A stretch of 64,000 nt of DNA from NCBI RefSeq assembly GCF_009377235.1, contig NZ_VMNX01000014.1, positions 1 through 64,000 on the forward strand. The letters are read 5' to 3'. A model generated the notes under the pieces. The model worked only from the letters and a program-made list of their open reading frames with translations. It made no database searches and was not told where the DNA came from. The number at the start of each line of letters is the position of its first letter. Within the stretch, counting starts at the first letter, position 1. Shown here one piece after another: positions 16,385 to 26,207 of the stretch. The translations under genes and the position numbers were made by a program. This DNA comes from Streptomyces acidicola. Lineage in GTDB: Bacteria > Actinomycetota > Actinomycetes > Streptomycetales > Streptomycetaceae.

Positions 16385-18100
16385 TCAGTCCGGCACACAC
16401 GTCAGCCGGAAGCCGCTGAAGTCGGCGGTGAAGGACGCGTCGACGAGATCCCGTGCGTGGATGCCCGCCATCGCGCCGGTGAAGCGCAGCCGGGACCCGT
16501 AGTCGTCCGAGAGGCGACTGAAGTCCAGCGGCGGGCCGACCGGCACGCGCACCCCGTCCCCGTCCGCGTCCCGGTCCGGGTCCCGGACGAACCAGAAGCG
16601 GGCCTCGGCCCCCTCGACCGTCACTCCGAGCGTGACCGGCGTCCGAGCGTCGACCTCGACGACGGCCGCCTGCCGCGCCCCCTCCTCGTCGCGCTCCACG
16701 AGACTCAGCACCGTATGCCCGCCGCCCCGCCACTGCTGGCCGCGCTGTGCCTCCCCCTCGGGCTCCGCCCAGGTCAGGTCCAGGCTCAGATAGGACTTGG
16801 CGCAGTACCACAGCACCAGCCCCGCCGCCTGAGTGAAGGTGCGCGGCCGGGCCTCCACCGTGACCTGCGCCTTTGCGCGGTGTTCGGTGATCCGTTGGGC
16901 GAGCAGGCTCTGTGCCCACCGGGACTCCGGCCCGTGCCGGCCGCGCAGCCGGATCCAGCCGGGGCGGGTGGTGGTGTCGGCCCAGGAGGCGTCGGCGTAC
17001 GAGCGCAGGGTGCTCCACGGCCACGCCAGGACCTCGGACGGTTCAGACGGTTCGGGGACGTACGGCTCGTGCGCCTCTTCGGGGGCCGGGACCCCGCCTC
17101 CGAGCCCGACCCCTTCCCTGCATCCGCCCCTGCCCCCGACCTCGACCTTGACCGCCGGGTGCCATCCCCCATGACCCAGCCTCGGCCAGCCGTCGGCGTC
17201 CCAGACCACCGTCTGGATCGCCGTCTCCCGACCGAGCGTGCAGCGCGGTCCGTGCGGTGTCCGCAGCGGACGCGCCGTCAGATGGCTGAGGACCCAGCCG
17301 CCGTCCGGCGTCTCGACCAGTTCCGCGTGCCCGGCCTTCTGCAAGGGCACCGACGGGTCGTCCCGGGAGGTCAGCAGGGGCCGGCTGTCCAGCTCGTACG
17401 GGCCGGTGAGGGTGCGGCTGCGCGCCACCCGCACGCCGTGCTCGAAGCCGGTGCCACCCTCCGCGAGCGCAAGGTGGTACCAGCCGCCGTGCCGCAGCAG
17501 CTTGGGGCCTTCGACGAGCCGTTCGTGCTGGAGCAGCAGGTGCGTGTCGCCGACGCGGCTCAGCGTCTCGCGGTTCAGTTCGGTCATGACGATCCCGGCG
17601 AAGCGCTGCCCGCCGGGGCGGTGGTCGCTCTGCATGTTGAGCAGCCACAGCCGTCCGTCCTCGTGGAACAGCGCGGGATCGAAGCCGTGGCTCGCGACCC
17701 TGCGCGGAGCCGTCCACTTCCCGGCCACGTGACTGGCCGTACTGACGTACGTGTCCAGGTCGAAGTACGGCGTGCCGACCGAGCGTACGACGGAGTAGAC
17801 CACCCAGAACCGTTCGCCGTCCCAGCTCAGGGAGGGCGCCCAGACGCCGCCCGAGTCGGGCACCCCGGCGAGCGAGTCCCCGGGGACCGCGCCCCGGACG
17901 TGGCCCGCGTACTCCCAGTGGGCCAGATCACGGGAGCGGTGGACCGGGATCGTCGGGTACCACTCGAACGAACTCGTCGCCACGTAGTACCAGTCGCCCA
18001 CCCGGACCATCGACGGGTCCGGGGCGAAGCCTCGGATGACGGGGTTGCGCAGCACGCGGGGCGTCACTGGAGACGTCACCTGAGACATTCCTTGAGACAT
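16385..18100 (-). CDS. glycoside hydrolase family 43 (beta-xylosidase/arabinofuranosidase type)
   Basis: This 571-residue protein has an N-terminal five-bladed GH43 propeller beginning NPVIRGFAPDPSMVRVGDWY, with the catalytic base Asp in APDPS, and a later VEGPKLL with the general-acid Glu. After a Gly/Pro/Glu-rich linker near 310-350 a C-terminal concanavalin-like beta-xylosidase domain follows. There is no signal peptide, so it acts inside the cell on imported oligosaccharides. The ATG at 18100 shares its A with the stop of the upstream permease (TGATG), so translation is coupled. The frame is open further upstream, but that part is antisense to nothing and overlaps the permease. Confidence 0.88.
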   Translation of the reverse strand: MSQGMSQVTSPVTPRVLRNPVIRGFAPDPSMVRVGDWYYVATSSFEWYPTIPVHRSRDLAHWEYAGHVRGAVPGDSLAGVPDSGGVWAPSLSWDGERFWVVYSVVRSVGTPYFDLDTYVSTASHVAGKWTAPRRVASHGFDPALFHEDGRLWLLNMQSDHRPGGQRFAGIVMTELNRETLSRVGDTHLLLQHERLVEGPKLLRHGGWYHLALAEGGTGFEHGVRVARSRTLTGPYELDSRPLLTSRDDPSVPLQKAGHAELVETPDGGWVLSHLTARPLRTPHGPRCTLGRETAIQTVVWDADGWPRLGHGGWHPAVKVEVGGRGGCREGVGLGGGVPAPEEAHEPYVPEPSEPSEVLAWPWSTLRSYADASWADTTTRPGWIRLRGRHGPESRWAQSLLAQRITEHRAKAQVTVEARPRTFTQAAGLVLWYCAKSYLSLDLTWAEPEGEAQRGQQWRGGGHTVLSLVERDEEGARQAAVVEVDARTPVTLGVTVEGAEARFWFVRDPDRDADGDGVRVPVGPPLDFSRLSDDYGSRLRFTGAMAGIHARDLVDASFTADFSGFRLTCVPD

Positions 18101-19122
18101 CACTTGAGGGCTCCCAGCGTGACGCCGGTCCGCCAGTAGCGGCGCATCGCGACCATCATGATCGCCATGGGGATGATGGAGAGCAGGGCGCCGGTCAGGA
18201 CCAGGCTGGTCACGTCGATGCCCGACTCCAGGCGTTTGCCGGACCAGTTGTACAGACCCAGGTTGAGCGTCCAGTTCTCCTCGCCCCGCAGCACGGTCAG
18301 CGGGAGGAAGAACGCGTTCCAGGTGTTGACGAAGGCGAGCAGGAACACCGTCGCGCCGCCCGTGGTCATCATCCGCAGCACGATGCTGAAGAAGATCCTG
18401 AGCTCCCCGGCGCCGTCGATCCGGGCCGCCTCCAGCAGCTCGAACGGGATCGTCGCCTCCGTGTAGACCTTGGCCAGATACACACTGAACGGGTTGATCA
18501 GGCAGGGGATCAGCATCGCCCAGGGGGTGTCGACCAGACCGATCGCCGAGAACAGCAGGTACAGCGGCAGGGTGAGCAGTGCGATCGGGATGAGGAAGGA
18601 GCCCACCACGGCCGCGAACACCACGCTCCGGCCGGGGAAGTCGAACCGGGCCAGCCCGTAGCCCGTGGCGAGGGCGATGAGAGTGCCGCCGAGAGAGCCG
18701 ACGCCCGCGTACAGGAACGAGTTGGCGGTCCAGCGCAGGAAGATGCCGTCCTCGTACGTGAACACCTGGTGCAGGTTGTCCCACAGGTGCATGCCGGAGA
18801 ACCACAGCCCGTTGCTCTGGTACAGCCCCACGCGGTCCTTGGTCGAGGCGACGATCAGCCACCACACGGGGAACAGGCTGTAGGCGCCGGCCAGGGCCAG
18901 ACCGACGAGGAGGAAGCGCTGGCCGCCCCGGGAGCGCGCGGCCGGGTCCGGACGCGTGAGCCGCCGGAGGGTACGCCCGCGGGACTGCGCGGCGGTGCTT
19001 CCCATGCCGTTTTCCGCACCGCTTTCCGCACTGTTTTCCGCACCGCTTTCGGCACTGTTCTCCGCGCCGTTTGCCGCGTCGTTCTCTGTTCCGTTTTCCT
19101 TGCGGTTTTCCGTCAGCGCCAT
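18100..19122 (-). CDS. carbohydrate ABC transporter permease (MalG type)
   Basis: This 340-residue inner-membrane permease has six transmembrane segments and the EAA loop EAARIDGAGELRIFFSIVLRM. It pairs with the permease encoded immediately upstream; the ATPase is absent, as is usual in Streptomyces, where MsiK is shared. The first 42 residues are a polar Glu/Asn/Gly/Ser repeat (AENSAESG units), unusual for this family. Its start overlaps the stop of the upstream gene by one base. Confidence 0.92.
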   Translation of the reverse strand: MALTENRKENGTENDAANGAENSAESGAENSAESGAENGMGSTAAQSRGRTLRRLTRPDPAARSRGGQRFLLVGLALAGAYSLFPVWWLIVASTKDRVGLYQSNGLWFSGMHLWDNLHQVFTYEDGIFLRWTANSFLYAGVGSLGGTLIALATGYGLARFDFPGRSVVFAAVVGSFLIPIALLTLPLYLLFSAIGLVDTPWAMLIPCLINPFSVYLAKVYTEATIPFELLEAARIDGAGELRIFFSIVLRMMTTGGATVFLLAFVNTWNAFFLPLTVLRGEENWTLNLGLYNWSGKRLESGIDVTSLVLTGALLSIIPMAIMMVAMRRYWRTGVTLGALK

Positions 19123-20006
19123 CAGTCCGCCTCCCGCGAGGTCAGCCGGTAGAAGAGGAAGGACGCGACGCCGAGGATCAGGGCGAGGAGCACGGACAGG
19201 GCTGCGGCGTAGTGGTAGTTGCCGGCGTTGAACGCCTGGTTGTAGATGATCATGATGGGGGTGAAGCTGTCGCTGATGGTCTGCGGGGTCACGTTCCGGA
19301 ACAGCGCGGGCTCGTTGAAGATCTGCAGCATCTGGATGATCGACAGCAGTGCGGTCAGGACGAGCGCCCCGCGCACGAACGGGACCTTGATGCTCAACGC
19401 GATCCGCAGCTCCGACGCGCCGTCCAGCCGCGCGGCCTCGAACTGCTCACGAGGCACGCCCTGGAGCGCCGAGTAGATGATCACCATGTTGTAGCCGATG
19501 CCGTGCCAGGTCAGCAGGTTGCCGATGGCCGGCCACACCATCGAGGGGGCGAAGAAGTTCCAGTGGAACCCGAACAGTTCGCCGAGCGGCGTCAGGGGGC
19601 CCACCTCGGGGCTGTACAGGTTGACCCACACGATGGCCGCGACCACGCCGGGGATCATGTACGGAATCAGCAGCAGAATCCGGAACCGGCCGGCCACCTT
19701 CGAGGTGACCGCGTCGAGGGCGAGCGCCAGCACCAGGCTGACGAGCAGCATGAACGGGATCTGGACACAGGCGAACAGCACCACCCTCAGGATGGAGGTC
19801 ATGAACGCCGAGTCGGTCAGGCCCTGACCGTAGTTCTCCAGCCCGACGAACTCCCTGGTCGCGCCGCCGAGACCGAGTCCGGACTGCTTCTGCAGGAACA
19901 TCGACTGGTAGATCGCGTAGCCGATCGGAAGCAGGTAGAGGAAGACGAAGCCGAGCTGGAAAGGCACCGTGAAGGCGGCGCCTTTCCAGCGCTGCGAGTG
20001 AATCAT
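19122..20006 (-). CDS. carbohydrate ABC transporter permease (MalF type)
   Basis: This 294-residue protein has six membrane helices and the EAA motif EAARLDGASELRIALSIKVP. With the partner permease and the binding protein encoded 10 bases upstream, it forms an importer for plant-derived oligosaccharides. The compact order SBP-MalF-MalG-GH43 with one-base overlaps indicates a single operon. Confidence 0.92.
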   Translation of the reverse strand: MIHSQRWKGAAFTVPFQLGFVFLYLLPIGYAIYQSMFLQKQSGLGLGGATREFVGLENYGQGLTDSAFMTSILRVVLFACVQIPFMLLVSLVLALALDAVTSKVAGRFRILLLIPYMIPGVVAAIVWVNLYSPEVGPLTPLGELFGFHWNFFAPSMVWPAIGNLLTWHGIGYNMVIIYSALQGVPREQFEAARLDGASELRIALSIKVPFVRGALVLTALLSIIQMLQIFNEPALFRNVTPQTISDSFTPIMIIYNQAFNAGNYHYAAALSVLLALILGVASFLFYRLTSREAD

Positions 20007-20016
20007 GGAGTCCGCC

Positions 20017-21363
20017 TCAGCCCTTGACGCTGATGCCGCGGCGCTTCAGGTCGTCGACCGTCCACTTCTGCATGTGCGCGAGCAGGTCGGTCACCGTCTG
20101 CTTCTTGCTGACAACCGCGGCCCACTGGTCCTGCATCTCCGTGAACATCGCGGTCCAGTTCGGGCCGAAGGTCCAGTCGGTGGTGACGGTGCCCAGGCTG
20201 TCCGTGACGATCTTCTTGGCCGGCTCGTAGTTCTTGCCGAGCAGCTTCTCGGAGATCGCCTCGGAGACGTAGGCATCGCTGTCGGCCAGTGCCGGCATCA
20301 CACCGCTGCCGGTCTCCGGGCTCGCCATGGTCTCGACGGCTCCGCTGTCGGTGGACATCCACAGGGCGGCCTGGGCGGCCTGCTCCTTGTTCTTGCACTG
20401 CTCGGACACCAGGGTGAGGTTGCCGCTCTGGTTGGTGCCGGCGGGGGTCTTGGGCGCCTCACCCTTGAAGGCCGGCCAGGGGGACAGCGCCCAGTCGCCG
20501 AAGGACTTGGTGAAGTTCTGCACCATGCCGGACATCTGCCAGGTGGAGATCTGCCGGGTGGCGGTGCCACCGTTGTCGTAGTTGCGCTGCACGGCCGCGT
20601 AGTCGGCGAAGGAGAGCTTGGAGTTCAGGTCGTCGTCGATGATCTCCTGGATCACCTTCGCGGCCTTGAGGGTGCCCTCGTCCTGGAAGTCCACCTTCCA
20701 GGAGCCGCCGTCGATGCTGTACCAGTGCGCCCCGGCCTGCATGGCGAGGATCTCCAGGGTGCTCGGGTCCTCCCCGGCGTAGTTGGTGATCTTGATGCCG
20801 TGCTTCTTCAGCACCTTGCCCGCGGCGATGAAGTCGTCCCAGGTCGCGGGCGGCTGAAGGCCGTACTTCTCGAAGATGTCGGTGCGGTAGATCGTGAAGG
20901 CGGGCGCCGAGCTGGTGGGGACGCCGTAGACCTTGTCCTGGACCTGGCCGGTGGCCCACGAGCCGGGGTTGAACTTGTCCTTGTCGGCCTCGACGTACGG
21001 GGTGATGTCGGCGAGCGCGCCCTGGGCGACCCAGCTCGTCACGTACTCGCCGGTGTTCTGCAGCAGGCAGGGCGCGTTGCCGGCCTTGACCGCGTTGGTC
21101 AGCTGCTTCTGCATGGTCAGCTGGTCGGTGACCTTGGTGTACTTCAGCTTGACGTCCTTGTGGCTCGCGTTGAACGCCTTGACGACGGCCTCCTGGCCGT
21201 TCGCCCAGCCCCAGAAGTCGAGGGTGACGGGACCGGAGGCCTTGGACCCGGAGTCCGAGGAGTCGGAACCGCCGCAGGCGGAGAGCAGACCTGTCAGTCC
21301 TGTCAGTGCGAGGCTCGCGACTGCGGCGCGAGCGAACCTTCTCCGGGGGCTGGTGAAGTTCAT
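20017..21363 (-). CDS. extracellular sugar-binding lipoprotein
   Basis: This 448-residue solute-binding protein (SBP family 1) has a lipoprotein signal with lipobox LLSAC (Cys30), followed by a Gly/Ser linker. The mature part shows VTLDFWGWANGQEAVVKAFN and related cluster features of sugar SBPs. It captures oligosaccharides for the two permeases downstream. An AAAGGA sits 12 bases before the ATG. The 378-base region upstream holds two AACCGGTT-like sites, suggesting control by the LacI encoded at 22830. Confidence 0.92.
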   Translation of the reverse strand: MNFTSPRRRFARAAVASLALTGLTGLLSACGGSDSSDSGSKASGPVTLDFWGWANGQEAVVKAFNASHKDVKLKYTKVTDQLTMQKQLTNAVKAGNAPCLLQNTGEYVTSWVAQGALADITPYVEADKDKFNPGSWATGQVQDKVYGVPTSSAPAFTIYRTDIFEKYGLQPPATWDDFIAAGKVLKKHGIKITNYAGEDPSTLEILAMQAGAHWYSIDGGSWKVDFQDEGTLKAAKVIQEIIDDDLNSKLSFADYAAVQRNYDNGGTATRQISTWQMSGMVQNFTKSFGDWALSPWPAFKGEAPKTPAGTNQSGNLTLVSEQCKNKEQAAQAALWMSTDSGAVETMASPETGSGVMPALADSDAYVSEAISEKLLGKNYEPAKKIVTDSLGTVTTDWTFGPNWTAMFTEMQDQWAAVVSKKQTVTDLLAHMQKWTVDDLKRRGISVKG

Positions 21364-21486
21364 CTGACCGTGATCCTTTGGAATTCAGGCGTCTCAGAAC
21401 GAGAACGGCGGCTCAGTGGTGCCGGCCAGGAACGGCGGCCGCGTTCCGTCGGCTCGCGATTGCGGCGACCGGCCAAGCAGAAGCTG

Positions 21487-21502
21487 TAGTAAGCGGTTGC
21501 AG
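21487..21502. promoter_or_regulatory. candidate AACCGGTT-type operator (variant)
   Basis: TAGTAAGCGGTTGCAG matches the TAGnAACCGGTTnCT pattern seen at 24256 and 60703 with one core change. It lies about 125 bases upstream of the binding-protein start. Confidence 0.45.
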
Positions 21503-21703
21503 GGAAGGTAGGCCGAGGCTGGGATGCATAGCAAGAGGCGCGGGCCAATTTGTTACGCCGGTTTGTCCGTCGGGTGAGGGCTGGACGGGGTGCGCCCGAG
21601 GCGCCATCCTGGCGGGATTCGTGCAGGTGGAGGGGATTTTGAAGCGTGGGCAGGGGTGGAGGCGGGGGTTGCTGACTGCCTCGTGACGGCGTGGAAAAAG
21701 TTC

Positions 21704-21718
21704 GAGAAACCGTTTACG
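21704..21718. promoter_or_regulatory. candidate AACCGGTT-type operator (variant)
   Basis: GAGAAACCGTTTACG resembles the 60703 site (TAGAAACCGGTTGC) with one core mismatch. It lies just past the LacI stop, 340 bases upstream of the SBP operon. Apart from this and the site at 21487, I see no gene or element in 21364-21741. Confidence 0.35.
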
Positions 21719-21741
21719 AAACGATCTCCCAAAACGGTGGG

Positions 21742-22830
21742 TCAGTCGCGCCGCGCCGGGGGCGCGACCGAGTTCCGCACGACGACATGGGTGCCCAGCA
21801 CCAGGTGCTCGCCGTCCGTGCCCCTGCGCCGGCCCGGTCCGCCCTCGCGGCGGTCGGCGACGGCCCGCAGCGCGACGCGGCCCATCTCCTCGTACGGCAC
21901 GTGCACGGTGGTCAGTTGAGGGGTGAGCTGGGAGGCCAGGGGGATGTCGTCGTAGCCGACGATCGAGACGTCCTCGGGCACGCGCAGCCCGGCCGCGCGC
22001 AGGGCCTGCATGGCGCCCGCGGCGACCACGTCGGTCCCGGCGAGCACCGCGGTGAAGTCCGCGCCCTCCCGCAGACTCGTCTCTACCGCCTCGTACCCGT
22101 GCTCGTAGTCGTACGGCCCGTGGCGCACCATGCCCGGGTCGAAGGGCACGCCGTACGCCTCGAAGGCGCGCCGGGCACCGTTCAACCGGCTGCGGGCGGT
22201 GGTGAGTTCGGCGTGCCCCGGCAGCACCAGGATCTTGCGGTGGCCGGCGGACAGCAGGTGGCTGGCCATCGCGTAGGCGCCGCTCTCGTTGTCGTAGTCG
22301 ACCGTCGTCGCCGGGACGTCGCCCTCCAGGGGCGGCCTGCCGACCAGGACGAGGTGCGAGCCGGCCGCGTCGAGGGAGCGGGCGAAGCGGGCCATGCGCA
22401 GCTGGTACTCGTCGTAGTCGTACGCGCCGCCGAGCAGGACCACCGCGGCGACGCCCTGCTGGCGCATCAGGTTCACCAGGGCGAGCTCCCGCTCGGGGTC
22501 GTCGCCCGTCGTGCCGACCAGGGACAGCCAGCCGCGCAGCGTGGCCGCGCCCTCGACGCCCTTGGCCACGTGGGCGAAGGCGGCGCCGGTGATGTTGTTG
22601 ATGAGGATGGCCACCGTCGGTGTGCCGCCGCCCGCGAGCGAGCGGGCGTGGGCGTTGGTGACGTAGTCCAGGTCCCGGACGACCTTCATCACCCGACGGC
22701 GCAGCTCGTCCGAGACCGGGTAGTTGCCCGACAGGACGCGGGACACGCTCGCCACGGACACGCCCGCGCGTTCCGCGACGTCGCGGATGGTCGCCCGTCC
22801 GGCGTCACTGGGCGCCTTGCGCTGACTCAC
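21742..22830 (-). CDS. LacI-family transcriptional regulator
   Basis: This 362-residue regulator has the LacI helix-turn-helix ATIRDVAERAGVSVASVSRV followed by LSGNYPVSDELRRRVMKVV and an effector domain ending VSIVGYDDIPLASQLTPQLT. A GAAGGAG ribosome site precedes the GTG start. It lies between the sugar importer operon and the dehydrogenase gene on the same strand. It is the closest candidate for binding the AACCGGTT sites, since those occur on both sides of it. Confidence 0.92.
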   Translation of the reverse strand: MSQRKAPSDAGRATIRDVAERAGVSVASVSRVLSGNYPVSDELRRRVMKVVRDLDYVTNAHARSLAGGGTPTVAILINNITGAAFAHVAKGVEGAATLRGWLSLVGTTGDDPERELALVNLMRQQGVAAVVLLGGAYDYDEYQLRMARFARSLDAAGSHLVLVGRPPLEGDVPATTVDYDNESGAYAMASHLLSAGHRKILVLPGHAELTTARSRLNGARRAFEAYGVPFDPGMVRHGPYDYEHGYEAVETSLREGADFTAVLAGTDVVAAGAMQALRAAGLRVPEDVSIVGYDDIPLASQLTPQLTTVHVPYEEMGRVALRAVADRREGGPGRRRGTDGEHLVLGTHVVVRNSVAPPARRD

Positions 22831-22971
22831 CGTTGCGGCTCCTTCACCGTAGTGTCCCGTGCACCGGAGAAGCCGGGTTCCCGTCCCCCGCCGGTGGCGA
22901 AACCGTATCCCATGGTTACTCCTGGCCGGACGGCTTGTGGAAGCGGCAGGACGCGTCGTGGGCCGTGCGCA

Positions 22972-23985
22972 TCAGGCGACCCTGGCCAGATCCGCGTGCC
23001 GTACCTCGTGGGCCAGCGGCAGGCCCGCGGCCAGGTGTTCCAGCTCGTCTACGACGATGCGGCCGAGCCGCTCCAGTTCGTTGCCGAGCGAGCCCGCGAT
23101 GTGGGGGGTGAGGTACACGTTGGGGAGCCGGTAGAGCGGGGAGGCGGCGGGCAGTGGCTCCGGGTCGGTGACGTCGAGGATCGCGCTGAGCCGGCCCGTG
23201 ACCAGCTCGTCGGTGAGGGCGCCGTGGTCGACGAGGGCGCCCCGCGAGGTGTTGATCAGCACGCCGCCGTCGCGGATCAGCGCGAGCCGGCCGCGGTCGA
23301 GCATGCGCTGGGTCTCGGGGATGTCCGGGGCGTGCAGGCTCACGATGTCGCTGTGGCTCAGCAGGTCCTCCAGCGACACCAGCCGGGCACCGAGCGCGGC
23401 GGCCTCGGCGGCGTCCACGTAGGGGTCGTGGAGGAGGACCTCGAAGTCGTACGGGCGCAGCAGTTCGAGGAGACGGCGGCCCACGCGTGAGGCGCCGATG
23501 ACGCCGACACGGCGGCCGAGGTTGCCGGTCGCCGCGGTCTCGGCGGTGGTCGGATAGGTGTGGGTGGCGCGGTAGCGCTCGCGGTGCGTGAAGGTGTCCT
23601 TCCCGGCCAGGAGGATCATGGCGAGCGTGTACTCCGCGACCGGCAGGGCGTTTCCGGTGACCGCGCTGGAGACGGCGACCCCGCGCTTCCACAGGGTGTC
23701 GCCGACCAGCGAGCGGACGGAGCCCGCCGCGTGCAGCACGGCGCGCAGTTTCGGTGCCGCGGCCAGGGCGTCCGCGTCGAGGCGCGGGCAGCCCCAGCCG
23801 GTGACGAGCACCTCGGCGCGGGCCAGCGCCGGGGCGGCGGCCGGGGCGGTGAAGTCCCGTACGACGAGGGTGGGGTCGATCTCGGCCGTCTGCCGCAGCC
23901 GCGCCATGAGGGGCTCGGGGAAGAGCAGGGGGAGGTGCACCGGATCCATGGCGAACACGGCCCTCGGCAGGTGGGCGCTGGGCAT
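22972..23985 (-). CDS. D-2-hydroxyacid dehydrogenase (NAD-dependent)
   Basis: This 337-residue protein is a D-isomer 2-hydroxyacid dehydrogenase. It contains the NAD loop GRRVGVIGASRVGRRLLELL, the Arg-bearing VLINTSRGALVDHGAL, the Glu-bearing DVTDPEPLP and the His near ITPHIAGS (here LTPHIAGSLG). It probably oxidises or reduces a sugar acid from pectin breakdown. The ATG at 23985 has AGGAGAG upstream. A paralogue at 60750 is split by an insertion element. The imperfect site GAAAGCGTCTTC lies just upstream. Confidence 0.9.
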   Translation of the reverse strand: MPSAHLPRAVFAMDPVHLPLLFPEPLMARLRQTAEIDPTLVVRDFTAPAAAPALARAEVLVTGWGCPRLDADALAAAPKLRAVLHAAGSVRSLVGDTLWKRGVAVSSAVTGNALPVAEYTLAMILLAGKDTFTHRERYRATHTYPTTAETAATGNLGRRVGVIGASRVGRRLLELLRPYDFEVLLHDPYVDAAEAAALGARLVSLEDLLSHSDIVSLHAPDIPETQRMLDRGRLALIRDGGVLINTSRGALVDHGALTDELVTGRLSAILDVTDPEPLPAASPLYRLPNVYLTPHIAGSLGNELERLGRIVVDELEHLAAGLPLAHEVRHADLARVA

Positions 23986-24185
23986 GGCTCTCCTGAGGTG
24001 GGGAAACATTTTCTGAAAGCGTCTTCTACCGTAAGTCTCGCCCGGTGAGGGGTCAATCAGCGGGAGTGGTGACCGGGGACGGGAAGCGTTTCGCGGCTTG
24101 GGGGCTCGTCGGCCGGATGCTGTCGGTGGCCTTGTGTGTCGTGAGCAGGGTTTGAACGCCCCTCATACGACCGTGCGGTCACCCG

Positions 24186-24200
24186 GACTTTTCGAAAGTC
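24186..24200. promoter_or_regulatory. GACTTTTCGAAAGTC palindrome
   Basis: GACTTT and AAAGTC flank TCG, forming a 15-bp inverted repeat in the 345-base divergent region between the dehydrogenase and the GH28 gene. It is related to the TTTCGAAA site at 16306. Confidence 0.4.
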
Positions 24201-24255
24201 GGCGCAGACCCTTGACGTGCTTTCCGGACGGGCAGAAGCTCTGGCCACTCGGTCT

Positions 24256-24271
24256 TAGCAACCGGTTCCTA
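24256..24271. promoter_or_regulatory. candidate LacI operator (AACCGGTT core)
   Basis: TAGCAACCGGTTCCTA is a near-perfect palindrome 60 bases upstream of the GH28 start. The core also occurs at 60707 and, with one change, at 21491. Apart from this and the palindrome at 24186, nothing else is recognisable in 23986-24330. Confidence 0.5.
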
Positions 24272-24330
24272 CCTGTTACTACCGCCGGGAGCCCCGTGCC
24301 CAGCCGCCGCTTCCTCGAAGGAACTGCTCG

Positions 24331-26134
24331 ATGAACGACACCCAGAGCACCACCCTGTCCCGGCGCACCCTCCTCCAGGCCGCGGGCGCCTCCGCCGCCG
24401 CGTACTCCCTGGTCGGCGCCACGGCCGGCACCGCGAGAGCCGACGACGCGTCCGGAGCAGCCGACACGTCCGGAGCGGCCGACCGGCTCGTGGTGTACCC
24501 GATCCCCCAGCGGGGTCCCGACCAATGCGAGCTTCTCCGTCAAGGCCCGCAAGCCGGACGGTGCATGGCAGACGGTCCCGGTCCACCGCGCCAGAGCGAA
24601 GCAGATCGACGCGAACACGGGCAGCGGTCCCGTCTTCAACTCCTCCGTCGCCACCTTCGACTTCAGGGGCACCGTCGAGGTCGCCGTCACCTCGTCCAGG
24701 GGCGCCATCGGCTCCGCACGGATACGCCCTCTGTCCCACGGCACCCAATTCACGGTGGACGGCGACACGGTGAGCTTCACCCTCACCGAGCCGCGCAACC
24801 TCTCCATCGAGATCGACGGCGAGATCTTCAACAACCTGCAGCTGCACGCCAACCCGATCGAGTCGCAGCGGCCCGACCCGGACGACCCGGACGTCATCTA
24901 CTTCGGCCCGGGTCTGCACAAGACCGCCGACAACGTGGTGAAGGTGCCCAGCGGCAAGACGCTCTACCTGGCCGGAGGCGCCGTACTGACGTCCCGGGTG
25001 GAGTTCCACAAGGTCGAGAACGCCCGGCTGCTCGGCCGCGGCGTGCTGTACAACTCGCCGAGCGGCGTCCTCGTCGAGTACTCCAGGAACATCGAGATCG
25101 ACGGCGTGACGGTGCTCAACCCGAGCAGCGGTTACGCCTGCACCATCGGTCAGTCGAAGCAGGTCACCGTGCGCGACCTGCACGCCTACAGCCACGGCCA
25201 GTGGGGCGACGGCATCGACGTCTTCTCCAGCGAGGACGTCCTCATCGACGGCGTCTACATGCGCAACGCGGACGACTGCATCGCCATCTACGCCCACCGC
25301 TGGGACTACTACGGCGACTGCCGCAACATCACCGTCCGCAACTCCACCCTGTGGGCGGACGTCGCGCACCCGGTCAACGTCGGCACGCACGGCAACACGG
25401 ACAAGCCGGAGACCATCGAGAACCTCGTCCTCAGCAACATCGACATCCTCGACCACCGCGAACCGCAGATGGACTACCAGGGCTGCATCGCGCTCAACCC
25501 GGGCGACAGCAACCTGCTGCGCAACGTGCGCGCCCAGGACATCCGGGTGGAGGACTTCCGCTGGGGCCAGCTGATCAACATGCGGGTCATGTTCAACAAG
25601 AGCTACAACACATCGGTCGGACGGGGCATCGACGGGGTCTTCATCCGCAACCTGACCTACACCGGGACGCACGCCAACCCGTCCGTCATGGTCGGCCATG
25701 ACGCGGACCACGCCATCCAGAACGTGACCTTCCAGAACCTCGTCATCAACGGCAGGTTCATCGGCAACGGGATGAAGAAGCCCGGCTGGTACAAGTTCAC
25801 GGACATGGTGCCGGCGTACGCCAACGAGCATGTGCTGAACACACGGTTCCTGAACTCCACCGAGGCGACGTCGAGCGACGCGCCCAGGATCACCAGCCCG
25901 GACGCGGCCACGGCCACCAAGCACCAGGTCTTCAACCACCTCGTCACGGCCGACGGTCTGCCGACGAAGTTCAGCGCCGAAGGGCTGCCGAAGGGGCTGG
26001 ACATCGACACCGACACCGGTCTGATCTCCGGGAAGGCCAGGGACAGCATCGGCACCTTCACGGTCAGGGTCTCGGCCACCAACACCGCGGGCACCGCGAC
26101 GCAGGACGTCACGCTCACCATCGAGCACCCGTGA
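24331..26134 (+). pseudogene. GH28 polygalacturonase-type enzyme, frameshifted
   Basis: The gene starts with a Tat signal (SRRTLLQAAGASAAAYSLVG) and continues, after a frame change, as a right-handed beta-helix GH28 enzyme: GDGIDVFSSEDVLIDG and NADDCIAIY carry the catalytic aspartates, and a later HG follows. A C-terminal putative-Ig (He_PIG) domain runs from ITSPDAATAT to the end. The break is in a CCCCC run at 24504-24508: removing one C restores PIPSGVPTNASFSVKARK and a continuous protein of about 600 residues. It is either a real null mutation or a sequencing error. It would cut galacturonan backbones. Confidence 0.85.
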
Positions 26135-26207
26135 TCCGGCCCCACCGAACCAGCGGCCCCACTGAACCAACGGCCCCCCAGCGGCACCACTGAACCAGGA
26201 GACATCC

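Noticed and set aside
16385..18865. N-terminal extension of the GH43 frame up to 18865
   Set aside because: The extra part overlaps the permease gene in another frame and shows no GH43 or signal sequence. The overlap TGATG at 18100 marks the real start.
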